Source of the DNA: Xylophilus rhododendri
GTDB lineage: Bacteria; Pseudomonadota; Gammaproteobacteria; Burkholderiales; Burkholderiaceae_C
NCBI RefSeq assembly: GCF_009906855.1
Contig: NZ_CP047650.1
Coordinates: 868,001-932,000, forward strand
DNA length: 64,000 nucleotides
Direction: 5' to 3'
A model generated the notes under the pieces. The model saw only the letters and a program-made list of their open reading frames with translations, made no database searches and was not told where the DNA came from. Positions 1 to 8,648 of the stretch are shown here, in pieces. The position numbers were made by a program, and so were the translations under genes. Positions within the stretch are counted from its first letter, which is position 1. Each line of letters starts with the position of its first letter.

Positions 1-1032
1 GTGCTGCGCACGCCCGAAGCCCGCGCCATCGCCCACCTGGTGCGCGACTACCGGCCGCTGGTGATGGCCGATGCACGCGAATACCCGGTCACCCGCGCCT
101 TCGCCGAGAAGTTCGGCGCGGTGCAGCGGGCCGACGTGCTGCTGCAGTACGCCACACCGGGCAACGAGCCCGAGTTCGTCACCAAGGCCGCCGAGGAATG
201 GCTGCGCCGCCCGGTCAGCGCCGCGCTGGAGCGCTCCGGCCTCAGCCAGGACTGGTATTTCCACGCCGCGCTGGACCCGGCCGACCGCTCGCTGACGATG
301 GGCGACGCCCTGCCCGGCGACCTGCGCAACGCCGAAGGCCTGAAAAACGTGGTCAGCCTGCTGGTCGCCACCCGCGGCCAGGGCCTGGGCCGCATGCACC
401 TGCAGCGCCGGGTGCACAGCCAGGTGGTGGCCCTGTCGGCGGTGCTGCAGGGCGCCGCCACCAAGGCCGACGAACTGCGCCAGCTGCGCGAGTTCGTGGA
501 CCGCGATGTCGCCTCCCAGGCCTGCCGCACCGATGCCGCGGTGGAGGTGCTGCCCACCACCCAGCGCCGCAAGGTCACCCTGCTCGACCCCGAGACCGGC
601 GTGGACCGCCCCACCGATTTCGACTGGAATTCCTACCTCATCCCGCGCACCGTGCACAGCCGCCGCAAGCCCTGCGGCTACTGGCTGGACGCCTCGGCCT
701 CCGGCGCCATCGATCGGCTGCGCGATGCCGGCGTGCAGGTGATGCGGGTGGCCGAGCCCTCCTCCCTGCTGATGGACAGCTACCGCGAGACCGCGCGCCG
801 CGACGACACCGACCGCGGCACCGTGCTGGTCGATGTCTCCGTCAGCCGCGCCCTGGCCGATGTGCCGCAGGGCAGCTTCTACATACCGCTGTCGCAGCCG
901 CTGGGCAATTTCATCTTCGCCGCGCTGGAGCCCGACGGCCCGGACAGCCTGTTCGCCCGCCGCGTGATCCCCAAGCTGGAATCGGTGGGCCGGGTGGCCA
1001 ACCTGCCGACCCTGCGGCTGGAGGAATATTGA
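1..1032 (+). CDS. M14-type zinc carboxypeptidase-like protein, C-terminal part (cut by window edge)
   Basis: This open frame runs from the first base of the window to a TGA at 1030-1032, so only the C-terminal 343 residues of a longer protein are visible; the GTG at position 1 is not taken as the real start. The stretch DAREYPV followed by a long helical region and a C-terminal beta-rich part resembles the later half of proteobacterial M14-family metallopeptidases. The zinc-binding HxxE motif that would prove the family must lie upstream of the window and is not seen. The codon usage is GC-rich like the neighbours. The family call is from overall resemblance only; a generic hydrolase remains possible. 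Confidence 0.5.
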   Translation: MLRTPEARAIAHLVRDYRPLVMADAREYPVTRAFAEKFGAVQRADVLLQYATPGNEPEFVTKAAEEWLRRPVSAALERSGLSQDWYFHAALDPADRSLTMGDALPGDLRNAEGLKNVVSLLVATRGQGLGRMHLQRRVHSQVVALSAVLQGAATKADELRQLREFVDRDVASQACRTDAAVEVLPTTQRRKVTLLDPETGVDRPTDFDWNSYLIPRTVHSRRKPCGYWLDASASGAIDRLRDAGVQVMRVAEPSSLLMDSYRETARRDDTDRGTVLVDVSVSRALADVPQGSFYIPLSQPLGNFIFAALEPDGPDSLFARRVIPKLESVGRVANLPTLRLEEY

Positions 1033-1120
1033 TTCCTTGTCCTACAGCTGGGGCGGCAGGCGCCGCCTAAGCTGCCTCGCTCAGCGCCACGTCGGCGTGA
1101 AGACCAAGAGGAGACAGGCC

Positions 1121-1528
1121 ATGAGCGAGTTCGTGATGGATCCCGGAATGCTGACCATGGGCGGTGTGTTCTACCCCACCGGCCATGCAGTCATCATGTT
1201 TCCCGACAAGGCCGATGCCGACAGCACGGCCGCCGCCCTGGTGACCGAGGCCGGCTTCTCGGGCGACCAGGTGCGCACCCTGTCGCCCGCCACCTTCCTT
1301 CGCGATATCGCCAAGTCCGAGGAAGGCAGCGATATCCCGCTGCCCTCGGTGGGCACCGAAGGCGCCACCGTGCGCTCCTTCGAATCCCTGGCCCGCCAGG
1401 GCCATCACGGCCTGGTGGTGGCGGCCGATTCGCGGGAAGACACCGAGCGCCTGATGGCCGTGGCCCGCCGGGTGCCCTTCTCGCTGGCGCAGAAGTACCG
1501 CAGCCTGGTCATCGAAGACCTGAAATAA
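1121..1528 (+). CDS. Conserved hypothetical protein, 135 residues
   Basis: A small soluble protein of 135 residues starting at ATG 1121, chosen because a purine-rich ribosome site (AAGAGGAGA) lies just upstream; longer in-frame starts would run into the preceding gene's tail. No signal peptide or membrane segment is seen. The sequence alternates short hydrophobic strands and helices (for example HAVIMFP and HGLVVAADSREDTERL), like a small ferredoxin-like alpha/beta fold, but no catalytic motif is recognisable. It lies 88 bp after the carboxypeptidase-like gene and converges with the antiporter gene, ending one base before that gene's stop. Function unknown. Confidence 0.7.
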   Translation: MSEFVMDPGMLTMGGVFYPTGHAVIMFPDKADADSTAAALVTEAGFSGDQVRTLSPATFLRDIAKSEEGSDIPLPSVGTEGATVRSFESLARQGHHGLVVAADSREDTERLMAVARRVPFSLAQKYRSLVIEDLK

Positions 1529-1529
1529 C

Positions 1530-3245
1530 TCAGCCGTGCGCGCCGGCGCTGCCCGGCCGCGCGGCCCGCGCCAGCACATGGCGCACCATGGCCTGGGCCA
1601 GCTCCTGCTCGCCCAGGAACACGGTGCCGGCATGCTCCTGTTCCAGCAGGCGGGCTTCCTCCTCGTTGTGGCTGCGCACCACGACCTCGATCTCCGGATT
1701 GAGCGTACGGGCCGTCTCGATCATGCGGCGGATGTCCATCGACTCCGGCACCGCCACCACCAGCATGCGGGCGCGGGCGATATGCGCCTGGATCAGCACC
1801 GAGGGCTCGGCGGCATTGCCGAACACCGCCACCGTGCCCTGCTCGCGCAGGCGCTCGACGATCTCGCGGTTCTCCTCGGCGATCACATAGGGCAGGCCCT
1901 GTTCGGCCAACGCGGCGGCGATGCGCCGGCCCACACGCCCATAACCCACCAGCACCACCTGGCTGGAGAGATAACGCTCGTGCGTGCCCATGGGCAACTC
2001 GGCCAGCGGATCGTCGCGCTGCTCCAGCTTGCGGGCGAAGGCCGAGCGCTTGAGCAGCCAGTTGCTCAGCGGCGCGCTGGCGCCGAAGATCAGCGGATTG
2101 ATCGAGATCGAGATCAGCGCGCCGGCCAGCACCAGGCTCTGGCCCTCGGCCGGCAGCAGGCCGAGCGAGCGGCCCAGCGCCACCAGGATGAAGGAGAACT
2201 CGCCGATCTGCGCCAGGCTCGCCGAGATGGTGAGCGCCATCTGCAGCGGATAGCGGAACAGCATCACCAGCGCCGCCGCCGCCAGCGACTTGCCCACCAC
2301 GATCACCGCCACCACCGCCAGCACCTGGAAGGGCCGCTCCACCAGCACATGCGGGTCGAACAGCATGCCGACCGACACGAAGAAGAGCACCGCGAACGCA
2401 TCGCGCAGCGGCAGGGATTCCTCGGCCGCGCGGTGGCTGAACTCGGACTCGCGCATCACCATGCCGGCGAAGAAGGCGCCCAGCGCGAAGGACACGCCGA
2501 ACAGCGCCGCCGCGCCGAAGGCGATGCTCACCGCCGCCGCCACCACACACAGCGTGAACAGCTCGCGCGAGGCGGTGCGGGTGACCTGCCACAGGATCCA
2601 GGGGAACACCCGCCGCCCCACCACCAGCATCAGCGCCACGAAGATGCCGACCTGCAGCAGCGTGAAGCCCACCGTCTTGAGCAGGGTCATGACATCGGCC
2701 GAGCCGCCACCGTTGCCGCCCAACACGCCGGCCAGCGGCGGCAGCAGCACCAGCACCAGCACCATCGCCAGGTCTTCCACCACCAGCCAGCCCACGGCCA
2801 CGCGGCCGGTGAAGCTGTCGAGCAGGTTCAGCGTCTCCAGCGCCCGCAGCAGCACCACCGTGCTGGCCACCGACAAGGCCAGGCCGAAGACCAGGGCGGC
2901 GCCGACCGGCCAATCCCACCACCAGGCCAGGCCCATGCCCATCAGCGTGGCCGCGGCGATCTGCACCAGCGCCCCCGGCAAGGCGATGCGCCGCACCGCC
3001 AGCAGGTCGTCGAGCGAGAAATGCAGCCCCACCCCGAACATCAACAGCATCACGCCGATCTCGGACAGCTGCGCGGCGATCTCGGCATCGGCCACGAAGC
3101 CCGGCGTGAACGGTCCGATGATGACCCCCGCCAGCAGATAGCCGACCAGCGCCGGCAGCCGGATCTTGATCGCCAGGAAGCCCAGGATGAGCGCCAGGCC
3201 CAGCCCCGCTGCGATGGTGTTGATGAGGGAGACGTTATGGGGCAT
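1530..3245 (-). CDS. ybaL: YbaL-family monovalent cation:proton antiporter (CPA2)
   Basis: A 571-residue inner-membrane antiporter of the Kef/YbaL type, expected to exchange K+ or another monovalent cation for protons. The N-terminal two thirds is a series of about 12 hydrophobic segments, starting with LGLALILGFLAIKIRLPALV and containing the conserved LLMFGVGLHFSL and VASTVVLLRALE stretches of CPA2 transporters. A cytoplasmic TrkA-N (RCK) nucleotide-binding domain follows from about residue 415, with VVLVGYGRVGRRIA as the Rossmann glycine motif. Length and order match E. coli YbaL (about 558 residues). It stands alone; its stop is one base from the end of the convergent hypothetical gene. 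Confidence 0.92.
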   Translation of the reverse strand: MPHNVSLINTIAAGLGLALILGFLAIKIRLPALVGYLLAGVIIGPFTPGFVADAEIAAQLSEIGVMLLMFGVGLHFSLDDLLAVRRIALPGALVQIAAATLMGMGLAWWWDWPVGAALVFGLALSVASTVVLLRALETLNLLDSFTGRVAVGWLVVEDLAMVLVLVLLPPLAGVLGGNGGGSADVMTLLKTVGFTLLQVGIFVALMLVVGRRVFPWILWQVTRTASRELFTLCVVAAAVSIAFGAAALFGVSFALGAFFAGMVMRESEFSHRAAEESLPLRDAFAVLFFVSVGMLFDPHVLVERPFQVLAVVAVIVVGKSLAAAALVMLFRYPLQMALTISASLAQIGEFSFILVALGRSLGLLPAEGQSLVLAGALISISINPLIFGASAPLSNWLLKRSAFARKLEQRDDPLAELPMGTHERYLSSQVVLVGYGRVGRRIAAALAEQGLPYVIAEENREIVERLREQGTVAVFGNAAEPSVLIQAHIARARMLVVAVPESMDIRRMIETARTLNPEIEVVVRSHNEEEARLLEQEHAGTVFLGEQELAQAMVRHVLARAARPGSAGAHG

Positions 3246-3362
3246 CGGTCGTGGAGTCCTCTTCCGGGGAGTGAATGGGTATCGATTGGATCGCCCACTT
3301 ATAACCGCTGATGCCTTGCGAACCGCCCAATTCCGGCCTTCATCACGGGCTTTGCCGCCATG

Positions 3363-3387
3363 AAAAAAGCCCGCCGGGTGGCGGGCT
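3363..3387 (-). terminator. Rho-independent terminator of phaB
   Basis: On the minus strand an 8-bp GC-rich stem (AGCCCGCC / GGCGGGCT) with a four-base loop is followed by a run of T. It lies just downstream of the phaB stop codon and closes the pha cluster. Confidence 0.85.
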
Positions 3388-3410
3388 TCGTCGTCGCGGT
3401 GCCGTGCGGC

Positions 3411-4148
3411 TCAATGCATGTGCAAGCCGCCGTTGACCGCGAACTCGGCGCCGGTCGTGTAGCCGCCTTCGTCCGAGGCCAGCCAGGCGATGATGGAGGC
3501 GATCTCCGTCGGCTCGCCCAGGCGCTTGACCGGGATGGTGGCGACGATCTTGTCGAGCACGTCCTGGCGGATCGCCTTGACCATGTCGGTGCCGATATAG
3601 CCAGGGCTCACGGTGTTCACCGTCACGCCCTTGGTGGCCATCTCCTGCGCCAGCGCCATCGAGAAGCCGTGCATGCCGGCCTTGGCGGCCGAGTAGTTGG
3701 TCTGCCCGGCCTGGCCCTTCACGCCGTTGACCGAGCTGATGTTGATGATGCGGCCCCAGCCCTTTTCCACCATGTCGCCCACCACCTGCTTGGTGACGTT
3801 GAACATGCTGTTGAGGTTGGTCTCGATCACCGCGTCCCAGTCCTCGCGGGTCATCTTGAGGAACATGCGGTCGCGGGTGATGCCGGCGTTGTTCACCAGC
3901 ACGTCGATGGCGCCATGTTCGGCCTTGGCCTTGGAGAAGGCCTCGACGGTGGATTCCCAGTCGCCGACATTGCCGACCGATGCGTGGAAGGTGAAGCCCA
4001 GCGCCTTCTGCGAGGCCAGCCACTTCTCGTAGTCACGCGTCGGGCCGCAGCCCGCGATGACCTTGAAGCCGTCCTTGTGCAGGCGCTGGCAGATGGCGGT
4101 ACCGATGCCGCCCATGCCGCCGGTTACGTAAGCCACTTTCTGGCTCAT
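3411..4148 (-). CDS. phaB: Acetoacetyl-CoA reductase
   Basis: A 245-residue short-chain dehydrogenase that reduces acetoacetyl-CoA to (R)-3-hydroxybutyryl-CoA with NADPH, the second step of polyhydroxybutyrate synthesis. Seen are the TGGMGGIG cofactor loop near the N-terminus, VNNAG in the middle, the Ser (NISSVNG) and the YSAAK catalytic motif, and the C-terminal GGLHMH typical of PhaB. The start at 4148 has a good AGGAGAG ribosome site. It follows phaA and phaC on the same strand in the order phaC-phaA-phaB and ends in a clear terminator. Confidence 0.95.
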   Translation of the reverse strand: MSQKVAYVTGGMGGIGTAICQRLHKDGFKVIAGCGPTRDYEKWLASQKALGFTFHASVGNVGDWESTVEAFSKAKAEHGAIDVLVNNAGITRDRMFLKMTREDWDAVIETNLNSMFNVTKQVVGDMVEKGWGRIINISSVNGVKGQAGQTNYSAAKAGMHGFSMALAQEMATKGVTVNTVSPGYIGTDMVKAIRQDVLDKIVATIPVKRLGEPTEIASIIAWLASDEGGYTTGAEFAVNGGLHMH

Positions 4149-4234
4149 GGATCACTCTCCTGAATCTTGTGTGTTGTGGATGCCGCCTGCGCCTGGATCG
4201 GTGCATGCGGCCTGAGGACTAGTTTGGCGCAAGT

Positions 4235-5413
4235 TCAGCGCTCGATGGTCAGGGCAACCCCCATGCCGCCGCCGATACACAGCGATGCGATGCCTTTCTT
4301 GGCATCGCGGCGCTGCATTTCGTGCAGCAGGGTGACCAGGATGCGGCAGCCCGATGCACCGATCGGGTGACCGATGGCGATCGCACCGCCGTTGACGTTG
4401 ACCTTGGAAGTATCCCAGCCCATCTCGTTGTTGACCGCGCAGGCCTGGGCCGCGAAAGCTTCGTTGATTTCCAGCAGATCCAGATCGGCTGCCTTCCAGC
4501 CGGCCCGGGCCAGCGCCTTGGTGGAAGCAGGAACCGGGCCCATGCCCATGATGGCCGGGTCCAGGCCGGCCGTGGCGTAGCTGGCGATGCGGCCCAGCGG
4601 CTTCAGGCCCAGGGCCGCCGCCTTCTTCGCGGTCATCACCATCACCGCCGCGGCGCCGTCGTTGATGCCCGAGGCATTGCCCGCGGTCACGCCGCCGGCC
4701 TTGTCGAAGGCGGGGCGCAGGCCCGACAGGGCCTCGGCATTGGTCTTGCGGTTGATGAACTCGTCGGCCGAGAACACCACCGGGTCGCCCTTTCGCTGGG
4801 GGATGGAGACCGGCACGATCTCGTCGGTGAAGCGGCCGGCGTCCTGCGCGGCCGCGGCCTTCTGCTGGCTGGCCAGGGCCAGCGCGTCCTGCTGTTCGCG
4901 GGTGATGCCGTACTGCTTGGCCACGTTCTCGGCGGTGATGCCCATGTGGTACTGGTTGTAGACGTCCCAGAGACCGTCCACGATCATGGTGTCGACCATC
5001 TTCCAGTCGCCCATGCGCTGGCCGTCGCGCGAGTTGGGCAGGATGTGCGGCGAGGCGCTCATGTTCTCCTGGCCGCCGGCGATGACGATCTCGCTGTCGC
5101 CGGTGGCAATCGCCTGGGCCGCCAGCATCACCGACTTGAGGCCGGAGCCGCAGACGGCGTTGATGGTCAGGCCCGGCACCTCGCGCGGCAGGCCGCCCTT
5201 GAGCAGGGCCTGGCGTGCCGGGTTCTGGCCGGCGCCGGCGGCCAGCACCTGGCCCATGATGACCTCACCGACCTGCGCGGCCTCCAGGCCGGAACGCGAG
5301 AGCAGCTCGCGGATCACGATGCTGCCCAGCTCGGTGGCGGGAATCTTGGAAAGCGAGCCGCCGAACTTGCCCACCGGTGTGCGGGTGGCGGCGACGATGA
5401 CGATGTCTTCCAT
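4235..5413 (-). CDS. phaA: Acetyl-CoA acetyltransferase (beta-ketothiolase)
   Basis: A 392-residue thiolase that condenses two acetyl-CoA into acetoacetyl-CoA. The start at 5413 (protein begins MEDIVIVAATRTPVGKFGG) is chosen over a longer frame because it matches the family N-terminus and has CAGGAGC just upstream. The active-site Cys lies in NAVCGSGLKS near residue 88; the C-terminal His and Cys motifs are GHPIGASGCR and SLCIGGGMG. It lies between phaC and phaB and would supply the polymer precursor. Thiolases are broad, but the neighbours make the PHB role the best reading. Confidence 0.94.
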   Translation of the reverse strand: MEDIVIVAATRTPVGKFGGSLSKIPATELGSIVIRELLSRSGLEAAQVGEVIMGQVLAAGAGQNPARQALLKGGLPREVPGLTINAVCGSGLKSVMLAAQAIATGDSEIVIAGGQENMSASPHILPNSRDGQRMGDWKMVDTMIVDGLWDVYNQYHMGITAENVAKQYGITREQQDALALASQQKAAAAQDAGRFTDEIVPVSIPQRKGDPVVFSADEFINRKTNAEALSGLRPAFDKAGGVTAGNASGINDGAAAVMVMTAKKAAALGLKPLGRIASYATAGLDPAIMGMGPVPASTKALARAGWKAADLDLLEINEAFAAQACAVNNEMGWDTSKVNVNGGAIAIGHPIGASGCRILVTLLHEMQRRDAKKGIASLCIGGGMGVALTIER

Positions 5414-5462
5414 GGTGGTCTGCTCCTGGCGAAGATATGGATGAAGAAGATGGGAAGGAGGC

Positions 5463-7067
5463 TCAGGCCTTCTGCCGCACGTAGCGGCCGGGCGCCGCCT
5501 CGATGGCGGTGTGGCCATGGCCGCCGTAGGTGCGCGGCGCGGCATGGCGGCGGCCGGCGTGGCCGGCGAGCCATTGGCTCCAGTCGGTCCACCAGCTGCC
5601 CGGACGTTCCTCGGCGCCCGCGAGCCAGGCCGGCTGGGTGAGCGGCAGCACGCCGTCCTCGCGCACCCAGTAGCTGCGCTTGTGTTTGGCCGGCGGGTTG
5701 ATGACGCCCGCGATATGGCCGGAGGCGCCCATGACGAAACGGCAGGGCCCGGTCAGCAGCTGGGTCGAGGCATAGGCGCCGCCGCCCTGCGCGCCCACCG
5801 GCACGATGTGGTCCTCGCGCGAGCCGTAGACATAACTCGGCAGGTCGAGCAGGCGCAGGTCCACCGGCTGGCCGCAGACGGTGGCCGCGCCCGGCCGGCA
5901 CAGGCGGTTTTCCAGGTAGGTGTTGCGCAGGTACCAGGCGTAGAAGGGGCCGGGCAGGTTGGTGGCGTCGCTGTTCCAGTAGAGCAGGTCGAAGGGCGCA
6001 GGCGTCTCGCCCTTGAGGTAGTTGCCCACCACGTAGTTCCAGACCAGCTCGTTGGGCCGCAGGAAGCTGAAGGTCGATGCCAGCTCCTGCCCGCGCAGCA
6101 GCCCGCCCTGGCCGAGGCTTGCTTCACGGGCGCGCACCGCCTGCTCGTCGATGAAGATATCGAGCACGCCGGTGTCGGAGAAATCGAGGAAGGTGGTCAG
6201 CAGCGTCATCGACTGCGCCGGCTTCTCGCCCTGCGCGGCCAGCACCGCCAGCGCGGTGGCCAGCATGGTGCCGCCGACGCAGAATCCCAGGGTGTTGATC
6301 GTCTTGCTGCCGGTGATCTCCTGCACCGTGTGGATGGCGCGGATGACCGCGTCCTGGATGTAGTCGTCCCAGCCGGCCCGGGCCAGCGATTCGTCCGGAT
6401 TGCGCCAGCTGATGACGAAGGTGCGGTGGCCCTCGGCGACCGCATGGCGGATCAGCGAGTTGGCCGGCTGCAGGTCGAGGATGTAGTACTTGTTGATGCA
6501 GGGCGGCACCAACAGCAGCGGGCGGGCGAAGACCTTGTCGGTCAGCGGCTTGTATTCGAGCAGCTGGAACAGCGCGTTCTCGAAGACGACCGCACCCTCG
6601 GTGGTGGCCACGTTGCGGCCCACCTCAAACTGGCCTTCGTCGGTCTGGCTGACATGGCCGCGCCGCAGGTCGGCGGCCAGGTTCTGCATGCCCTGGGCGA
6701 TGCTCTGGCCCTGGCTGTCGACCGCCTTCTGCAGCGCATCGGCGTTCAGCGCCAGCAGGTTGCTGGGCGCGGTGGCGGCGGCCCACTGGTCGACGGCGAA
6801 GCGGATGCGCTGGCGGGTCTTGTCGTCGGCCTCCACCGCATCGGCCATGGCGGCCATGGTGCGGCTGCCCAGCAGGTGCGCTCTTGCGGCGAAGGTCGCC
6901 AGCGGGTTGTGCTGCCAGGCCTCGCCGGCATAACGGCGGTCGGCGATGGGCGGCGCATCCTGCGGCGGCGCGCCCAGTTCGGCCAGGCCGCGGAGGTAGT
7001 CGGCCTGCAGGGCCAGGAGCCGGGTCGGATCCAGCCGGGGCAGAAAGCCAGTAGGTTCAGAATCCAT
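5463..7067 (-). CDS. phaC: Class I poly(3-hydroxyalkanoate) synthase
   Basis: A 534-residue polymerase that joins 3-hydroxyacyl-CoA units into storage polyester at the granule surface. It has the N-terminal PhaC domain, then an alpha/beta hydrolase core with the lipase-like box GFCVGG (nucleophile Cys near residue 263), the catalytic Asp in YGSREDHIVP and the His in GASGHIAGV. The stretch YILDLQPANSLIRHAVAEGH is typical of class I enzymes. The frame is open 51 bp further upstream, but the ATG at 7067 is preferred because GAAGAGAC lies before it. The gene is shorter than the Ralstonia enzyme (589 residues), mainly at the N-terminus. First gene of the pha cluster. Confidence 0.95.
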   Translation of the reverse strand: MDSEPTGFLPRLDPTRLLALQADYLRGLAELGAPPQDAPPIADRRYAGEAWQHNPLATFAARAHLLGSRTMAAMADAVEADDKTRQRIRFAVDQWAAATAPSNLLALNADALQKAVDSQGQSIAQGMQNLAADLRRGHVSQTDEGQFEVGRNVATTEGAVVFENALFQLLEYKPLTDKVFARPLLLVPPCINKYYILDLQPANSLIRHAVAEGHRTFVISWRNPDESLARAGWDDYIQDAVIRAIHTVQEITGSKTINTLGFCVGGTMLATALAVLAAQGEKPAQSMTLLTTFLDFSDTGVLDIFIDEQAVRAREASLGQGGLLRGQELASTFSFLRPNELVWNYVVGNYLKGETPAPFDLLYWNSDATNLPGPFYAWYLRNTYLENRLCRPGAATVCGQPVDLRLLDLPSYVYGSREDHIVPVGAQGGGAYASTQLLTGPCRFVMGASGHIAGVINPPAKHKRSYWVREDGVLPLTQPAWLAGAEERPGSWWTDWSQWLAGHAGRRHAAPRTYGGHGHTAIEAAPGRYVRQKA

Positions 7068-7158
7068 ATGTCTCTTCAACGGCGCTTGCTGCCAAACATC
7101 GGGTCCGGCATCGGCCAAGGGCAGTCAGCCAGGATCATGATGCACGCGAATTCATTGT

Positions 7159-7449
7159 ATGTACCTCGTGGTAATCGCCTGGGTCTATGTGGCTTTGATG
7201 ATGGCGGTGGCCGAGGCCACGGCCAGCACCGGCACGCTGCTCGGCGCCATCATGACCTTTGTTCTTTACGGCTTGCTGCCGGTGGCGCTGGTGGTCTACC
7301 TGCTGGGCACGCCGCGCAGGCGCCGGGCCTTGCGGCGGCAAGCCCTGGCCGAACGCCGGGCGGCCTCAGCCCAGCTGCCAGATGCTGGCCGCCATGCGGC
7401 CGGTGCTGCCGAGCCGGGCGGCATCGCGCCGGTGCGAGAAGAACCTTGA
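7159..7449 (+). CDS. Small two-segment membrane protein
   Basis: A 96-residue protein with two hydrophobic segments (residues about 3-20 and 28-49) followed by a strongly basic stretch TPRRRRALRRQ, which should sit in the cytoplasm, and an Ala-rich tail. It is divergent from phaC and its last 84 bp overlap, on the opposite strand, the 3' end of the PgeF gene. No enzymatic motif is seen. Function unknown; the consistent membrane topology makes it a likely real gene. Confidence 0.65.
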   Translation: MYLVVIAWVYVALMMAVAEATASTGTLLGAIMTFVLYGLLPVALVVYLLGTPRRRRALRRQALAERRAASAQLPDAGRHAAGAAEPGGIAPVREEP

Positions 7450-8220
7450 TGCATCGCTGACGGTGCACCAGCCCTGGCCGCCGTCGTTGCCGTAGGCCTG
7501 CGCCACACCCGCGGCCATGAGCCGGCGCCGCGCCAGCGCGGCCAGGTCGGCCCACCATTTGCCCGGGGCGGCGCCGGCACGAAAGCAGCCCGAGGCCAGC
7601 GGATCGCTCGCGACAAAGGCCAGCCGCACCTCATCGCCCACCTCGAAGGCCTGCGGCCCGATGCAGGGCCCGAGCCAGGCCAGCAGCGGCGCCTGCGGCT
7701 CGCCCAGGCGCTGGCGCAGCGCCGCCACACAGGCTTCCAGCACGCCGCCGGCCAGCCCGCGCCAGCCGGCATGGGCCGCGCCGACGATGCGGCCACCGGC
7801 ATCGCACAGCAGCACCGGCAGGCAGTCGGCCACCATGACGGTGCAGGCGCGGCCGGGCACGGTGGCGGTGCAGGCATCGGCCTGGGGCATCTCGGCGCCT
7901 GGCTGCAGCAGGTCGAGGTCCACGCAATCGCTGCCGTGCGGCTGGCGCATGAAGACCGGCGCGGCGCCCGTGGCCGCGCAAAAGATCGCGCGGTTGGCCG
8001 CGACGGCCTCCGCGTCATCGCCCACATGGTCGCCCAGGTTGAGGCTGTCCCAGGGCGCTGAAGAAACGCCGCCGTTGCGGCCGCTGCAGACCGCCCGTAC
8101 GCCAGCCGGCGCGGGCCAGTCGGGAATCAGCCAGTCCGGGGCGGGGCTTCGGTCGGAATCGATGGGCAGGGCCAAGACGGGTTCGCGCAAGTGGCGGTAG
8201 AGTGGCGGGCGGTCGAGCAT
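7366..8220 (-). CDS. pgeF: PgeF/YfiH-family multicopper-type protein (peptidoglycan editing / purine nucleoside phosphorylase)
   Basis: A 284-residue protein of the laccase-domain (YfiH, DUF152) family, reported in other bacteria as peptidoglycan-editing factor or purine nucleoside phosphorylase. Family marks are RQPHGSDCVDL, VADCLPVLLCD, AAHAGWRGLAGGVLE with the conserved His, and LGPCIGPQAFEVG with the conserved Cys, ending in RDAARLGSTGRMAASIWQ. The open frame extends to 8403, but that would cover the start of the divergent gene at 8270, so the ATG at 8220 is used. The 3' end overlaps the small membrane protein gene on the other strand. Confidence 0.88.
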   Translation of the reverse strand: MLDRPPLYRHLREPVLALPIDSDRSPAPDWLIPDWPAPAGVRAVCSGRNGGVSSAPWDSLNLGDHVGDDAEAVAANRAIFCAATGAAPVFMRQPHGSDCVDLDLLQPGAEMPQADACTATVPGRACTVMVADCLPVLLCDAGGRIVGAAHAGWRGLAGGVLEACVAALRQRLGEPQAPLLAWLGPCIGPQAFEVGDEVRLAFVASDPLASGCFRAGAAPGKWWADLAALARRRLMAAGVAQAYGNDGGQGWCTVSDASRFFSHRRDAARLGSTGRMAASIWQLG

Positions 8221-8269
8221 AGCGCCGGCCCGCGCCTCATCCCTCCCAACAAAGACAAGCAGCATCGCC

Positions 8270-8572
8270 ATGATCCTGGAACACGCCGACATCCGTATCG
8301 CACCCGGCCGCAACGCGGAATTCGAAGAGGCCATCAACCGCGGCCTCAACACCGTGCTGTGCAAGGCCAAGGGCTTCATCAACGCCAAGGTGATGCGCGG
8401 CATCGAATCGACCGAGCGCTACCTGCTGCTGATCGAATGGGAAAGCGTGGCGGACCACAACGTGGGCTTCCGGGAATCGCCGGCCTTCGCCGAATGGCGC
8501 GCCATCATCGGCCCGTTCTTTGCTGCGCCCACCGTGGTCGAGCATTTCGAAGCCACCGCCGCCAAGGCCTGA
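8270..8572 (+). CDS. Antibiotic biosynthesis monooxygenase (ABM) domain protein
   Basis: A 100-residue single-domain protein of the dimeric alpha/beta-barrel ABM superfamily. The N-terminal MILEHADIRIAPGRNAEFEEA strand-helix pair, the central LLLIEWESVADH strand and the C-terminal FFAAPTVVEHFE strand are the usual layout. Such small proteins are often haem- or quinone-handling oxygenases or stress proteins, but the substrate cannot be read here. It lies upstream of and co-directional with the FAH-family gene and the Nudix gene. Confidence 0.8.
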   Translation: MILEHADIRIAPGRNAEFEEAINRGLNTVLCKAKGFINAKVMRGIESTERYLLLIEWESVADHNVGFRESPAFAEWRAIIGPFFAAPTVVEHFEATAAKA

Positions 8573-8648
8573 TCGCCCCCAGAGCCGCGTGGCACACTGC
8601 GCGGCGCGTTTTTCCATCCCCATCGAACGCCTTCCGTCGGAGACCTTC

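Noticed and set aside
1536..3311. Plus-strand open frame of 591 codons opposite the antiporter
   Set aside because: Low-complexity Gln/His/Arg composition typical of antisense frames; the minus-strand YbaL protein is complete.
5511..7460. Plus-strand open frame of 649 codons opposite phaC
   Set aside because: Antisense shadow of a certain phaC gene.
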